Positions 52,092 to 62,460 of a stretch of 64,000 bases of DNA are shown in pieces (the stretch's first letter is position 1; each line of letters opens with the position of its first letter). The DNA is from Blasia pusilla (lineage: Eukaryota; Marchantiophyta; Marchantiopsida; Blasiales). The stretch lies in contig CM114274.1 in NCBI GenBank assembly GCA_050084515.1, positions 40,796,001-40,860,000 on the forward strand, given 5' to 3'. The position numbers and the translations under genes were made by a program. The notes under the pieces were generated by a model. The model was given only the letters and a program-made list of their open reading frames with translations. It was not told where the DNA came from and did no database searches.

Positions 52092-53706
52092 TCCAAGTAT
52101 TACAACTTCTAACTTATTTCCGGTTTTTTTTTAAGTTTATCAGTTGATAGTGATGGAGCGCGCTTAATCCGTGATGCGATTCTCATTATATGGGATAAGA
52201 TACCTATGGCTCATTGTCATGCATTCGAGGCCGTGAATCGAACTTTACAAGATATTATGGGAGTTGTTTCGGATGATCTACAAGAATTGCCATTTGGTGA
52301 AAAACTTATGATATTTTGTGGTGATCGGCCGCCAATCGTCAAAGCCATTATAAAGAGGTCATCTCTTTGGTCTAATGCAAAGGTCTTGAAGTTGAAAACA
52401 AATATGCGAGTTCAAAAGTTGGAAGGTCATTTGCGTAGTGAACAACAAGCTTTTGCTGATTGGTTATTGGAAGTGGGAGAGGGTTGTGTACCTTTGCAAA
52501 GGTTGCATGTGGATAAAGTCTGTGTCCGTGGACATGTCCATATCCATATCCATGTCCGTGGACTTATGTCGGTCCTCTGGTAGGACTTATCCGTATGGGC
52601 CCCACCTTTCCCTTCTTTCTCATTCCCCTTACTAGCCTCAGTGTTCCATACCTCAATTTCTTCCTCCCTCCATCCCCACTCCCTCATTCCTCATTGCTCC
52701 TCTCATCCTTGCTTTGCCTTCCATCATGGCCTAAAAGTGTGGGTCTCACCTCTTGGAACCCATATCCATCCATGTCCGTCCTAATGAAGGACTTGTCCAT
52801 TTTGGTGCAACCATGACCTTTGCACCGTCATATGGGAGAAGACTTTATACGATTACCTTATGAAATTGTTACTTAAAGTAACAAGATGTGCGATCTTATT
52901 GATTTGATCTATGGCAATACTCTTAGACGATTCCATGACATTGATTTCTTGAGAGATATAGCACTTTTGACTTTCAGAAATAAAGACGTGGATGACATAA
53001 ATGCAAGCGTTATGTCTTGGTTTGCTGGCGAGGTAATCTTTTTAACATGGGAACTTTGTTTCAAGGAAGTTTGATTGAATTCGAGCGATAGAGTACCTTT
53101 TCTCACCAATTCATTACATGTTGTGTACAAGAGCATATTTACCTCAGCATAGACTCTATTCCGAATGAGGGGATGAGTCATATCTATCCAATTGAATTTT
53201 TGAACACATGCTTGCCTTCTGGACTTCCCCCACATCGGTTGTGTTTGAAGATTGGTGCAACAATCATGCTCTTACGGAACATGAATGGATCACACGGACA
53301 AGCAAACGAGACGAGACTGGTAATTCGTGGATTTATGCGTCATTGCATCGATGCTGAAATTATCACTGGGAATAATATTGGAGATCGAGTTTTTATTCTA
53401 CGTATTCCATTGATTGCATCAGATTTCGGTTCGCCATTTGATTTAGGTAGGTTTCAATTCCCTATTAGGCGGGCTTTTTCTATGACTATTAATAAGGCTC
53501 AAGGTCAAACTTTGCAAAAGGTTGGCATTTATTTTCCTACTCATGTATTTTCTCATTGTCAATTGTATGTAGCATTATCTAGAGTAGGAAGAAAAGTTCC
53601 ATCCACATTACCATTGGAAGCGACGAACATTCAAACAAGGAAGGTGACTACACACAAATTGTTGTATATAAAAAAATATTGGGATGAAATAGAATTTGAA
53701 GTCTAA
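51965..53706 (+). pseudogene. Helitron PIF1-like helicase, second copy, interrupted
   Basis: Homologous to the helicase at 23.4-24.9 kb. Exon-like pieces: 51,965-52,070 ([20 protein letters not shown]), a short intron, then 52,140-52,490 (KIPMAHCHAFEAVNRTLQDI, then LPFGEKLMIFCGD, TNMRVQKLEGH). A MITE follows at 52,499-52,815, then 52,886-53,035 (DLIDLIYGN, DIDFLRDIALL). The C-terminal piece at 53,173-53,706 carries FLNTCLPSGLPPH, LRNMNGSHGQANETRLVI and TINKAQGQTLQKVGIYFP, and ends in a stop at 53,704. The GD(F)RQ motif is damaged by a short deletion near 52,325. The Walker A region is absent. Non-functional. Confidence 0.88.
52499..52815. mobile_element. MITE, copy 2, with perfect 9-bp target duplication
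   Basis: 317 bases flanked by acctttgca at 52,490-52,498 and again at 52,816-52,824. A 9-bp duplication is typical of Mutator-like elements. The ends are inverted relatives: aaggttgcatgtgg at the left and, complemented, catggttgcacc at the right. Inside are tgtccgtgga / ggacttgtcc motifs. It splits the helicase coding sequence at the position encoding GCVPL. Confidence 0.92.
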
Positions 53707-53707
53707 C

Positions 53708-53792
53708 GCACCTTCCCTCTATACTTTCTTACTTCATCCGTGCATCGCACGGATGAAGTAATAAAGTATAGAGGGAAGGTGCACCTTACTAG
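53708..53792 (+). terminator. Helitron 3' end with 36-bp-arm hairpin and CTAG
   Basis: Arm 1 at 53,708-53,743, loop atc, arm 2 at 53,747-53,782; 35 of 36 positions pair. Then accttactag and T, giving a Helitron end at 53,792. The core catccgtgc-atc-gcacggatg corresponds to the small hairpin of the other Helitron; here the stem is extended outward by about 26 bp. The hairpin starts one base after the helicase stop codon. Confidence 0.9.
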
Positions 53793-55311
53793 TTAACTCT
53801 TATGTAGAGCCTTCATTGTCACATTGGCCACCATCACAAAAACCTTATGCTTCATTTATAAATCATCCCAATGAGGGAATCTCGGATGGAGTAGTGTGGT
53901 TGTCTCTACATATGGAAGACATTTTAGTGAGAAATAGAGAAAAAAATGCAACATTATGAGTTGCTATCCTCTCATCCTCTCTTAGAAAACAGACCAAATA
54001 CACACCAAGAGAATCCAAGCTTTGGCAATACTCATAATGTATTGAACCAACCACAAGCAATTAAGGAAGGTCAAAAGGAAACCACATCATTGTAGTAAAG
54101 GTAAGTGGTGCAACACAAAATGTCAAAATCAAGGGTGAGTTCATACCTACCCATAAGTCATCCCTCTTAGAAGAGCAAATATGAATGTATGTGTAAATCT
54201 CTAAGCCAGGACCTCTGTCAGATAAACTTTCTCAAAAAATTATCTTTAAATGGACCTTCATCAAAGAAGATTAGAGACCAAAATAACGATTGAAAATTTA
54301 GGATTGAAAATGGAGGAAGATCAAAAGGACTGCCCTAGCTTCTTCTAGATAGAATCTCTATTGTAGCATACTCTTATAGAATATTCCAAGAAAAATAAGC
54401 CCTTATCTACCCATGATATATATACTATAGTATGATGAGTTTATCTCTAATAAAGAATCTAGAGAAAAAAAGATGGATGCCCCTAGCTAGGATGCAACTC
54501 CCTAAAATAGCCTTCAAGACCACCAACATTATCAAGAAAATATTGCATTGATACCACCAAAAGTAATTAAATAGGGAATTTTTCAACATGCTAGTCCTAT
54601 ATATTAATTTCAAAATCCTCCTATCAAAGGATCTAAGAAGTGTAAGGACATGATTAGACATCCACAAAATCTCATTCTTAGTGCCATAATAATGAGATAC
54701 CTTAGACATCTAGCAAAATAAAATGTGAGGATGCTATAAGTGACTTAAGGATTATGAATCCCTACGAGCTAATTAGTGTGAAGTAGATGTCATGTGAATA
54801 CGTATCGCTTACCAACATGCATCAATTGTGATTGAGAGGAGAGCGGATGCGGGAGGAGAGTGTGACAATAGAACAGAGTAGATGTGATAGGAGAGCGTGT
54901 TGATAGAGGAGCTTGGAGATGTTTCGGGATAAGTTATGCAAATAAACATCGTTATCAACATACATCAATTATCATACACACAAGTCTAAGATGTTCCTAA
55001 CTAAGTAGAGGCATTTTAGAATGAAGTAGATATACGTCTTGGACTATGGTCAAATATAGGAAAAAAATTGAATTGTATCAAAACCTATATGGAAGAACAT
55101 CTATAGTATCATTTTGGTTAGCATATGTTGGGTCTTTAACTCTCTTCTCATGTCAAGTATAGTAGGCTTCACAAGAAATTCATGAAGAAAGATATAATTT
55201 TTAAAATTAAAGGAGAGGAAGAGATGAAAATTGGAAGAAAGAAGGAAAGAATTATTTTAACCCGCAAGAAACTCAGAAGAAAAATTTTCCTCAAGGTTTT
55301 ATTTTCCTCAA
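53793..55311. other. AT-rich region without recognised features
   Basis: No coding region with a recognisable domain and no repeat shared with the rest of the window is visible to me. Confidence 0.45.
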
Positions 55312-55596
55312 AGAGTATTGCCATAGATCAAATCAATAAGATCGCACATCTTGTTACTTTAAGTAACAATTTCATAAGGTAATCGTATAAAGTCTTCTCC
55401 CATATGACGGTGCAAAGGTCATGGTTGCACCAAAATGGACAAGTCCTTCATTAGGACGGACATGGATGGATATGGATATGGATATTAGGTGGGACATGGA
55501 CATGGATATGGATATGGATATGGAAGAGGTGAGACCCACATTTTTAGGCCATGATGGAAGGCAAAGAAAGGATGAGAGGAGCAATGAGAATCTCCT
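55312..55596 (-). mobile_element. Inverted duplicate of a helicase-MITE junction (MITE copy 3)
   Basis: The reverse complement of about 52,640-52,925. Positions 55,312-55,410 copy the helicase DNA beside the insertion, 55,411-55,419 copies the target duplication (tgcaaaggt), and 55,420-55,596 copies about 177 bases of the MITE. Because it includes flanking helicase sequence and the target site, it arose by segmental duplication after the MITE had entered the helicase, not by a separate MITE jump. Confidence 0.88.
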
Positions 55597-55625
55597 CCCC
55601 TTCAATGGAAGGGGAGGAGATTCTC
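55586..55625. repeat. Perfect 18-bp palindrome at the duplication breakpoint
   Basis: gagaatctcctccccttc (55,586-55,603), loop aatg, and its exact complement at 55,608-55,625. It begins where the MITE match is lost, so it marks the breakpoint of the inverted duplication. Confidence 0.95.
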
Positions 55626-56700
55626 TTAAAATATCTTTAAGAAAAAAATTCCAAAATTTCAAAAAGAATTTCATTTTGAATATATGAGAGGAAGAGATGA
55701 AGGTTCAATTTTAAGTAAGATAGAGAAAGAAGAGTCTGGATTTTTAACAATAGACATCAAACAAAAAATTTCAAGTTTTAATATGGTCCCAAACATAATG
55801 TGATTTTTTAAATAACACTTTTCAATGGTGCCACAACACACAACGAGTTGTCACACACACAACCAACGCCACACTCACTCTAAAAATATAAAATTTAATC
55901 TATGTTGAATTGTCCTAGGTCTTCTTGCTAGACATGGAGGAGAAGGACTATGGCGGAGGAGATGGAGGAATGTCTAGAATTTTGCTTCTAACTATTTCCA
56001 TGGTGATCCAATCTTTTCAATCTAAGGCCCAATGTGTTCATCTTCTCCAGTTTGAACTTTGGGTTCTTCTTTTTTCCACTTAAGATTGAGTTTTCCAAAG
56101 TTCTTGGGATCTTTGGACCTCCTTCTCTCCTAAATGTGCTCATAGATTCCTACACGCAATTTCAAACATAGCGCTCTCCTTTTAGAATGATACCAGGTTA
56201 CCATCGGTTTAAGGGAGTCCTCTTACTTTTCTGGATCTTTTGATACGGGTTGGGCCCAACATTACAAACTCATTCCCTCATAGCGGTCATTGGTGGGTGG
56301 CTCACTTACTCCTCACATCCTCTTTTTTGGTGTTTCTAATTTCTTTCATAACTTTCCTCTGGAATGTCGGTTTTGGACGTGTTTGGGCCTGTTTCGATCG
56401 TCTTGACGAGCTCGTTCTTTTGATATCAAGTAGGTTTTCTAGTTTTTCTTCCTTCTCTGTGGGCGCCTATTTTTGTGTACGGGTTTGTTTTAGGTCAATT
56501 CCTCCCAAAAGTCTTACTTGCTCTTTCAACTCCTTACCTTATTGTTTCGCCCCTACATACGTTTGCCATCTCCTTAAGGACATTAGAAATTCATATTCTT
56601 GAGCCATCTCTTCCGATGCCATATACATCACTTTTCTTTTTCAATTGTTTTTTATATTTTTCTTATAGTAACTTTCAATCATAAATTCGGTATTGCCTAA
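55626..56700. other. Region upstream of the non-LTR element
   Basis: AT-rich to 56,100, then T/C-rich with an open frame at 56,240-56,602 lacking any recognisable domain. It may hold the 5' untranslated region of the non-LTR retrotransposon that follows. Confidence 0.4.
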
Positions 56701-56726
56701 TCTTCATCTCTCCATCTAAATTTCTT

Positions 56727-57320
56727 TTGGACGGATTCCACTACTTTTGCTTTGCTCGTTATCCTCATGCTTTCTCCAAACCACGTTTCATATGTCTTTT
56801 CTTGTCTTCGAAGATTTGTCTACCTTTACTTCTATGTCATCAGAGATGGAGTTGGATTCTCCATCTACTCGCTTATCTGGTTTTACACGCCCTCCTACAG
56901 CCCGTAACCTCTCCCCCTGGTTCACCTCCTCATCGTAGATCTCGCCATTTTCCTCCAGATGCTAATACACCCATTACGCTCGCTACTTTTCTTCCGGATT
57001 CTCCTCTTCTCCCTTCTTCGCCTTGTCCTATTGAGCCTAATCTTGATCCATTATTATCGAATCCTTCTACTTTGCCATCCCCACATATCTCATCTATGCC
57101 CTTGCTTCCAACTCCCATCTATTCTACCCGAATCTCCCCTCTTCCTCCTCCTCCTCCTTCCCCAACCTACTTACCCCCTCATTGTTGGCCATCACCACCT
57201 CTTGCACCTCCCACCTCCTCTCCTTGTAACCCTTCTACTTCTCCATTTGTACCAAAGGTTCGTTGCATACCTTGTGGTAAGGACTTTGCTCCTAATGGGA
57301 TCAAAAGACATCAGCGGTAG
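56727..57320 (+). pseudogene. N-terminal Pro-rich and zinc-finger region of the non-LTR element
   Basis: 197 codons. The first 60 are probably not original coding; from about residue 65 the sequence is Pro/Ser/Leu-rich, then ends with VRCIPCGKDFAPNGIKRHQR, the start of a Cys2His-type finger that R2-like elements use for DNA binding. The frame closes at a TAG directly after this, before the finger's last ligand. Confidence 0.55.
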
Positions 57321-59125
57321 TGTCGATCCATGGACCTTCAATCCCTAACCCGATACCACCTCCTATTGCACTCCCCACAACAACTGCTTGGACTTGGTTA
57401 AGCCAAATTGATCTCCTTCGCTCTTTCCATCCAGGTCTTCCTCGTCCTAGACTCTATACTCGAATTCCTATTGCTCTTCGCCCCATCACCCAACAAGCTT
57501 TGCTTTTCCCATTAGAAAGGTTAGCGCGTGACTCCATAGATATAAATGCTTGGTATCTCCTATTACTCTTCCCACAATGGGTTTTAGTCCTCCCTCCAAG
57601 GGGTGGTGCAACGGGTCATGGTGAAACCTCCACACGTATTCAACGCTTTATGTCTGGGGATTGGGAGAATCTTCAGAATGAGCATGTATTTCGAGCAGAG
57701 GCCTTAGCTGCGGCTCATCCCACTCAACATGCAAATCATGGGAGGCCTTCAATACAACAACGCCTTCGACGAAGTCTACTTTTGGGGCAGGTTGGTGAGT
57801 TTTCACGTGCAGCTCGAGCATTGGGTCCTCTTTCTCCGGCGGTTCCAAGTGCGGAAACAGTGGCTCTCTTAGAAGCTCTTCATCCTCCTTCAAATGGTGA
57901 TGCTCCATCTTTTGTGGAAGACTATACAACGGACCTTGACTTGGAGCTTGACTTGGAGGTTTTCACGAGGGCTTTTCTGCATACTCCTCGCTTATCAGCA
58001 AGCGGGCTATCAGGGATGGTTTTTGAGCATCTTCGTGATTGCTTTATCCTAGCAGATTCAGCAAGTGGCTTTGTCTCTCTATATAAGGTGTGTGCACATA
58101 TGGCGGCAGGTCGACTCCCATTCTCTATCTCTAGGCTCTTAGGAGCTTGTCATTTGTTGGCTATGGATAAGCCTCCTTCACGTGTGCGCCCTTTGGCTAT
58201 TGGGGAGGTTTTATACCGCTTGGTTTGTCGATCCCTTGCTTCCAATTTCGTCCTCACTTTAGTGCCCACTTATTTTGTGATCAATTTGGAGTGGAAACTC
58301 CTAGAGGTTGTGAGGCTGTGGTGCATGGGATTCGCTCCACTCTTGATATTCATCCAGATTGGGTAGCAATTCAAGTCGATATGGCTAATGCATTCAATTC
58401 AATTTCTCGTGCGGCCATCTTTGAAGAGTTACGTTATGCAGGAGGACAACTCGCAAGCCTCATTCCATTTGTTTGCTCCTTCTATGCCTATGATACGCCC
58501 ATTATCTATTCCCATCATGCTACTTCTGGGGAATATAGTATTCTATAATCAGCTTGTGGCACACGTCAAGGTGATCCCATGGGGGGCCCACTCTTTGCCA
58601 TTGCCCATTTTCGTGCCCTTCGAGCATCAGCGCAAGCATTTCCATCTTGCCTTTTCCCTTCTATTGCTGATGACACTCACATTATAGGTCCTCCTTCTTA
58701 AGTGGTTCCTCCTTATACCCATTTTCGTGGAGCAACTCTCTTTCTTGAACCTTAAAGTCCAACCTAGTAAATGTGGAGTATGGTCTCCTTCATGCCTTCC
58801 CTCAACATTCATCCCACCTACTCCTGATTTTCCCATCTACATTGAAGGGGTTAGAGTTCTTGGGGTCCCAATTGGCTTCATCGACTATGTCTCAAAGTTC
58901 TTGGATGAGGCCCTTTTGAAAGACGTGGAATGGCTTCATTTGTTACCTCATCTTGGGGATCCCCAAGTGGCTTATGGGATTCTCTCCCAATGTTTTCTAC
59001 GATGTCCTTCCTACCTTCTTCGCACTTGTCCTTCCACTTCAAGGTTCTTACATCGGTTGGCAACTTTTGGTCAACTTCTTGGCCCGAATACCTTTGAGGG
59101 AGAGGATGGTGTCTTTGCTTCTTGA
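57320..59125 (+). pseudogene. Reverse transcriptase of the non-LTR element
   Basis: The first 300 residues of the 57,320-58,366 frame lead into RT (SASGLSGMVFEHLRD, RVRPLAIGEVLYRLVCR). The frame shifts at about 58,270 into 58,225-58,548 (IQVDMANAFNSISRAAIFEE, the first catalytic Asp). After a stop it continues with GTRQGDPMGGPLFA at about 58,555-58,600 and the catalytic ADDTH at about 58,665-58,680. The 58,727-59,125 frame holds the thumb-like region (KVQPSKCGVWSP, EGVRVLGVPIGF). Copies element RNA at a nicked target. Four frame breaks make it inactive. Confidence 0.85.
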
Positions 59126-59155
59126 CAATCTATCTTTCCTATTTCTTTTGGAGGG

Positions 59156-60307
59156 GTGGGATTGTCCTCCACAGTCGCATATGCTCCCGCAGCCTTTTTG
59201 GAGAGTTGGGCGTTGGTAGCACCGATTATGGCTTCAAGGTTTCTCCAAGGAGATACACCTATCTTGATGGATCATATCGCCCATGTAGAGGAGGGGGACT
59301 TGTTATTTCAACAACAATTGAGATCTGCACGAGCTCTTCTTCCTCTTGCTACACAAGCAATTCTACCCCCTTTCAGTCAACTGATTACGGAAGGGCTTGA
59401 TCGACTTCAAGAGCATATCTCCAAGAATCTGCATCAAATCAACTTTTCCAGCATTCTTTCCGAGGCATCCTCCGACGCTAATCGAGCTCGTCTACGTTCA
59501 TGTGTGGGTACCGAAGCGGGGGCGTGGCTTACAGCAAATCCTGGTATTATTCCATTTCGTCTTCCTCGAAGTATATTCTCGACAGCTTTGCGGTTACGTC
59601 TTGGACTTCCCCATCCTTCTCTCTTAGGTGTGCCGAATTGTGTATGCAGGGATCCCATTGATACCAAAGGTATCCATATTCTCCGATGTGCACATGGTGG
59701 AGAACGAACGGCCACACATGATGTCATTAGAGAGGCGGTAGCATCGGTGGCTCGTACTGCAGGATACACCGTTGGGCAAGAGCAACTCCATGTCCTACCT
59801 TCAACCACACAAGCAACCTCTCATCGGAGAGTGGATCTTGTTATGTCTCGAGGTGGATTTCGGACACAAGGTGATGTGGTGGTTGCTGATCCAACACGTT
59901 CTGATTTGGTGTGTTGAGCCGCACATACCAAAGGTTTGGCGGCCGAAGTTGCAGCAAGAATCAAGGAGTTAAGTTATGTTGTGAGACATGCGACTGATGG
60001 ATTTATTCCTTTTGCAGTGGAAGTATTCGGTCATTTACATGTGTCTTTTGATACTTTCCTGAAAATATGTGCTCACCACTCCCTCGAGAATCATCACCTT
60101 GCCCCTTCCCGTAGTCCTTCTCTCTCGGTAGTTACTACTTATTTTCGGCAGTGCATCTCAGTGGCCTTACAACGTGCACAAGCCTTGGCATTGATACGTC
60201 GTGCGGAGGTGGTGGGGGGTCGCTCGCCTCGTCGTCCATTCACGTCTGACCAACCACTCGTGTTCTTGTCAGATTTGTTTCAAGCTATCAATCGTGTAGC
60301 TCGTTGA
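59156..60307 (+). pseudogene. C-terminal Cys/His and restriction-like endonuclease domain
   Basis: The same frame spans 59,156-59,917 and, after a single TGA at 59,915-59,917, 59,936-60,307. Near residue 160-185 a Cys/His motif (CVCRDPIDTKGIHILRCAHG) resembles the CCHC that precedes the endonuclease in R2-like proteins. It is followed by HDVIREAV, RRVDLVM and DVVVADPT, the pattern of a PD-(D/E)XK fold (acidic residues in VDLV and ADPT positions). Such an enzyme nicks the target DNA. The stop falls after the catalytic region (LVC then stop). Confidence 0.75.
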
Positions 60308-60430
60308 GCCGGTGTTTGCGTTGGCTTGTTGCCATTTTCTTTTTGCATTCTTTTATGCATTTTTTTACTCCTCTTTTGAGATATTATTACCTTTCTTTGT
60401 CCTCTTTTGAAGTTTATTTTATAATAAAGT

Positions 60431-62084
60431 GGATATATTTATATTAAATTTTCTATCCATGATTAGATAGAAATTTGGATTATTTGCACCATAGTACTAG
60501 TATAATATCTCAAATATAAGACACAAATCAATCATTAACCTATCTATAAACTATTGGGAAATTTGAATTTTTTGATGGATTGAAACATAAAACTTTCATA
60601 CGGGTGAACCATTGATGTATGGAAAATTTTATCCCAAACTTGTTAAGAAAGAAAATTCATAAAACGGACACCTTACTAATAATATAGATATTATATCTCA
60701 AAATGCTTAAAAAAATGCACATTTTTTAAATGACTTACTGATTTGAAGGTTGCCGCGATATTTGCCCGAGTTCTCGAAGTCAGAGCACGAGGCCCTGACG
60801 TTAAGAGGGTCTGGTGATAGTCGTGAGGACGTGATTGGCCCTTTGCACACAACGGCGATGACACACGCGTGTCGGCATCTGAGCCGCTTCTGACAGGGCC
60901 AATGGCCACGAGAACAGTGTTTGATATCACGGGTACGGATTGCTGAATGAGGCGACCCGAAACTCCTTAGCCCTAGCATCCGGTTACTATGTAACCAGAT
61001 CATCCCCTTCGGCAGGTACTGGGGACGATATCAGCGAAACCAACTGGCCCCGTTCTACCGGACGATAACGACAAGCTCTGCTCTGCTCTGCTACCACTAC
61101 TGCACTTGAGGATTCCGTAACCGTAACCTGCGACGATGGGCGTTCCGCGCAGGATCGACGGCTGACATCTACGCCCATGTGTCGATAGTGTCGATATTAC
61201 AGGGTAAACCCTAAACGGGAGAAAACACGGTGAGTTGGAAAGGGATTACCGGACTTGAAGGGTCGTTAGGGACATGCGTAGGTTCTCATTCCGTTGCTTT
61301 ACCCTTGGGGAAAAATCCTTAGACAGGACACATAAATGGACGTTTCAAGTAGGTTTTGTACGGGATTTTCGGGTCTTAATGTAGGTCACATGTGTGACTT
61401 TTTATTATTACAATTGATTCTATTTATTCTTTTTATTTTAGAAATAAGAAGAAAAAATGTGTGTTGTTTCCAAAAGTAGTGGTCTTAAGGGATACGTAAG
61501 GTCCTAAACATCTTGATTGGTGGACCGGAATTAGAACAGACAATTCAAAACGCACCCTATAACCTTTCTTTAATTCTACCGCGCCAATTCGTTTTGATTT
61601 TTATATACTTATATTGATTACTTTTTTTTTCTTTGTTTTAATTCAGTCCTCAAATCCTCTCTTCATGTATATAAGACTTCGTCGAAATTCGAACTCATCC
61701 ATTGTTGGAACCATTTTAGCGTGACACTCTAATGTCCGATCCACCGTTTGGCTATTGGGAAGTGGGGCAGCCCGACTTCCCGATACCGTTATTATTTTTC
61801 ATATACTAGTCAGTTCCCGTGATTTAAATACCAAATTTTGAACATCTATCTTGTCTTCGTGGTTTCATAATATTATTGACTAAAGTAAGAATGATGAATG
61901 GGTTTATATTATCTTTCATATTCAGTTTTCAAATTTTTGAATATCATTGTAAATTAATTTTAAACCATCATATTCGACAAATGATGCAATTGGATGAAAT
62001 ACCAAGGGAAAAGGATATTCTCTAGTAATATGAATTATTTGCAAAATGAAGAGGAATTCTATAATAATAAAGAATTAATAAGGC
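60431..62084. other. Unassigned region
   Basis: AT-rich with a more GC-balanced island at 60,740-61,330. I see no coding region, RNA gene or element end that I can support. Confidence 0.45.
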
Positions 62085-62460
62085 GCCCGTGCAATGCACG
62101 AGAAATAAAAAAGTGTTTGAAGAACTAATGTATAGGCCGTGACGGAAAAAAATTAATGATATTACACATAAATTTATTTTTTTTTAATTGTCCGTAGCAT
62201 ATGAAATATTTTTTTACTGCCCAATTGCCACATGTCAAACAGATAGGTGTTTACAAATCAAGAAAATAATAGCATAGATATAAATGCTTACGCAATGCAC
62301 ATGAAATAAAAAAATATTTGAAAAACTAATGTATAAACCATGAAAATAATATAACATTAATAATATTACATATAAATTCAATTATTCATAATATGTGAAA
62401 TATTTTTTTCTCTGTCCAATTATTACATGTTAAACAGATAATTATTTTAAAAAAACATTC
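62085..62460. repeat. Tandem duplication of about 200 bp, AT-rich
   Basis: Two copies, 62,085-62,283 and 62,284-62,460. Both begin near cccgtgcaatgcacgag / cttacgcaatgcacatg, then gaaataaaaaa, gaa(a)aactaatgtata, ata(ca)ataaatt, and ttactgcccaatt/ctgtccaatta, and end near aaacagata. The first unit starts with cccgtgcaatgcacg, reminiscent of the Helitron 3' hairpin core. Confidence 0.75.

Larger units (their letters stand above)
56700..60430 (+). mobile_element. Non-LTR retrotransposon with restriction-like endonuclease
   Basis: One plus-strand coding order: Pro/Ser-rich N-terminal region and a zinc-finger-like segment (56.73-57.32 kb), reverse transcriptase (57.3-59.1 kb) and a C-terminal Cys/His plus restriction-like endonuclease region (59.16-60.31 kb). 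This arrangement, with no N-terminal AP endonuclease, is that of R2/CRE/NeSL/Utopia-type elements rather than the L1 and RTE elements usual in plants. No LTRs are present. The 3' side becomes T/A-rich with aataataaagtgg near 60,420. Start coordinate approximate. Frame changes and a few stops show this copy is defective. Confidence 0.8.
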
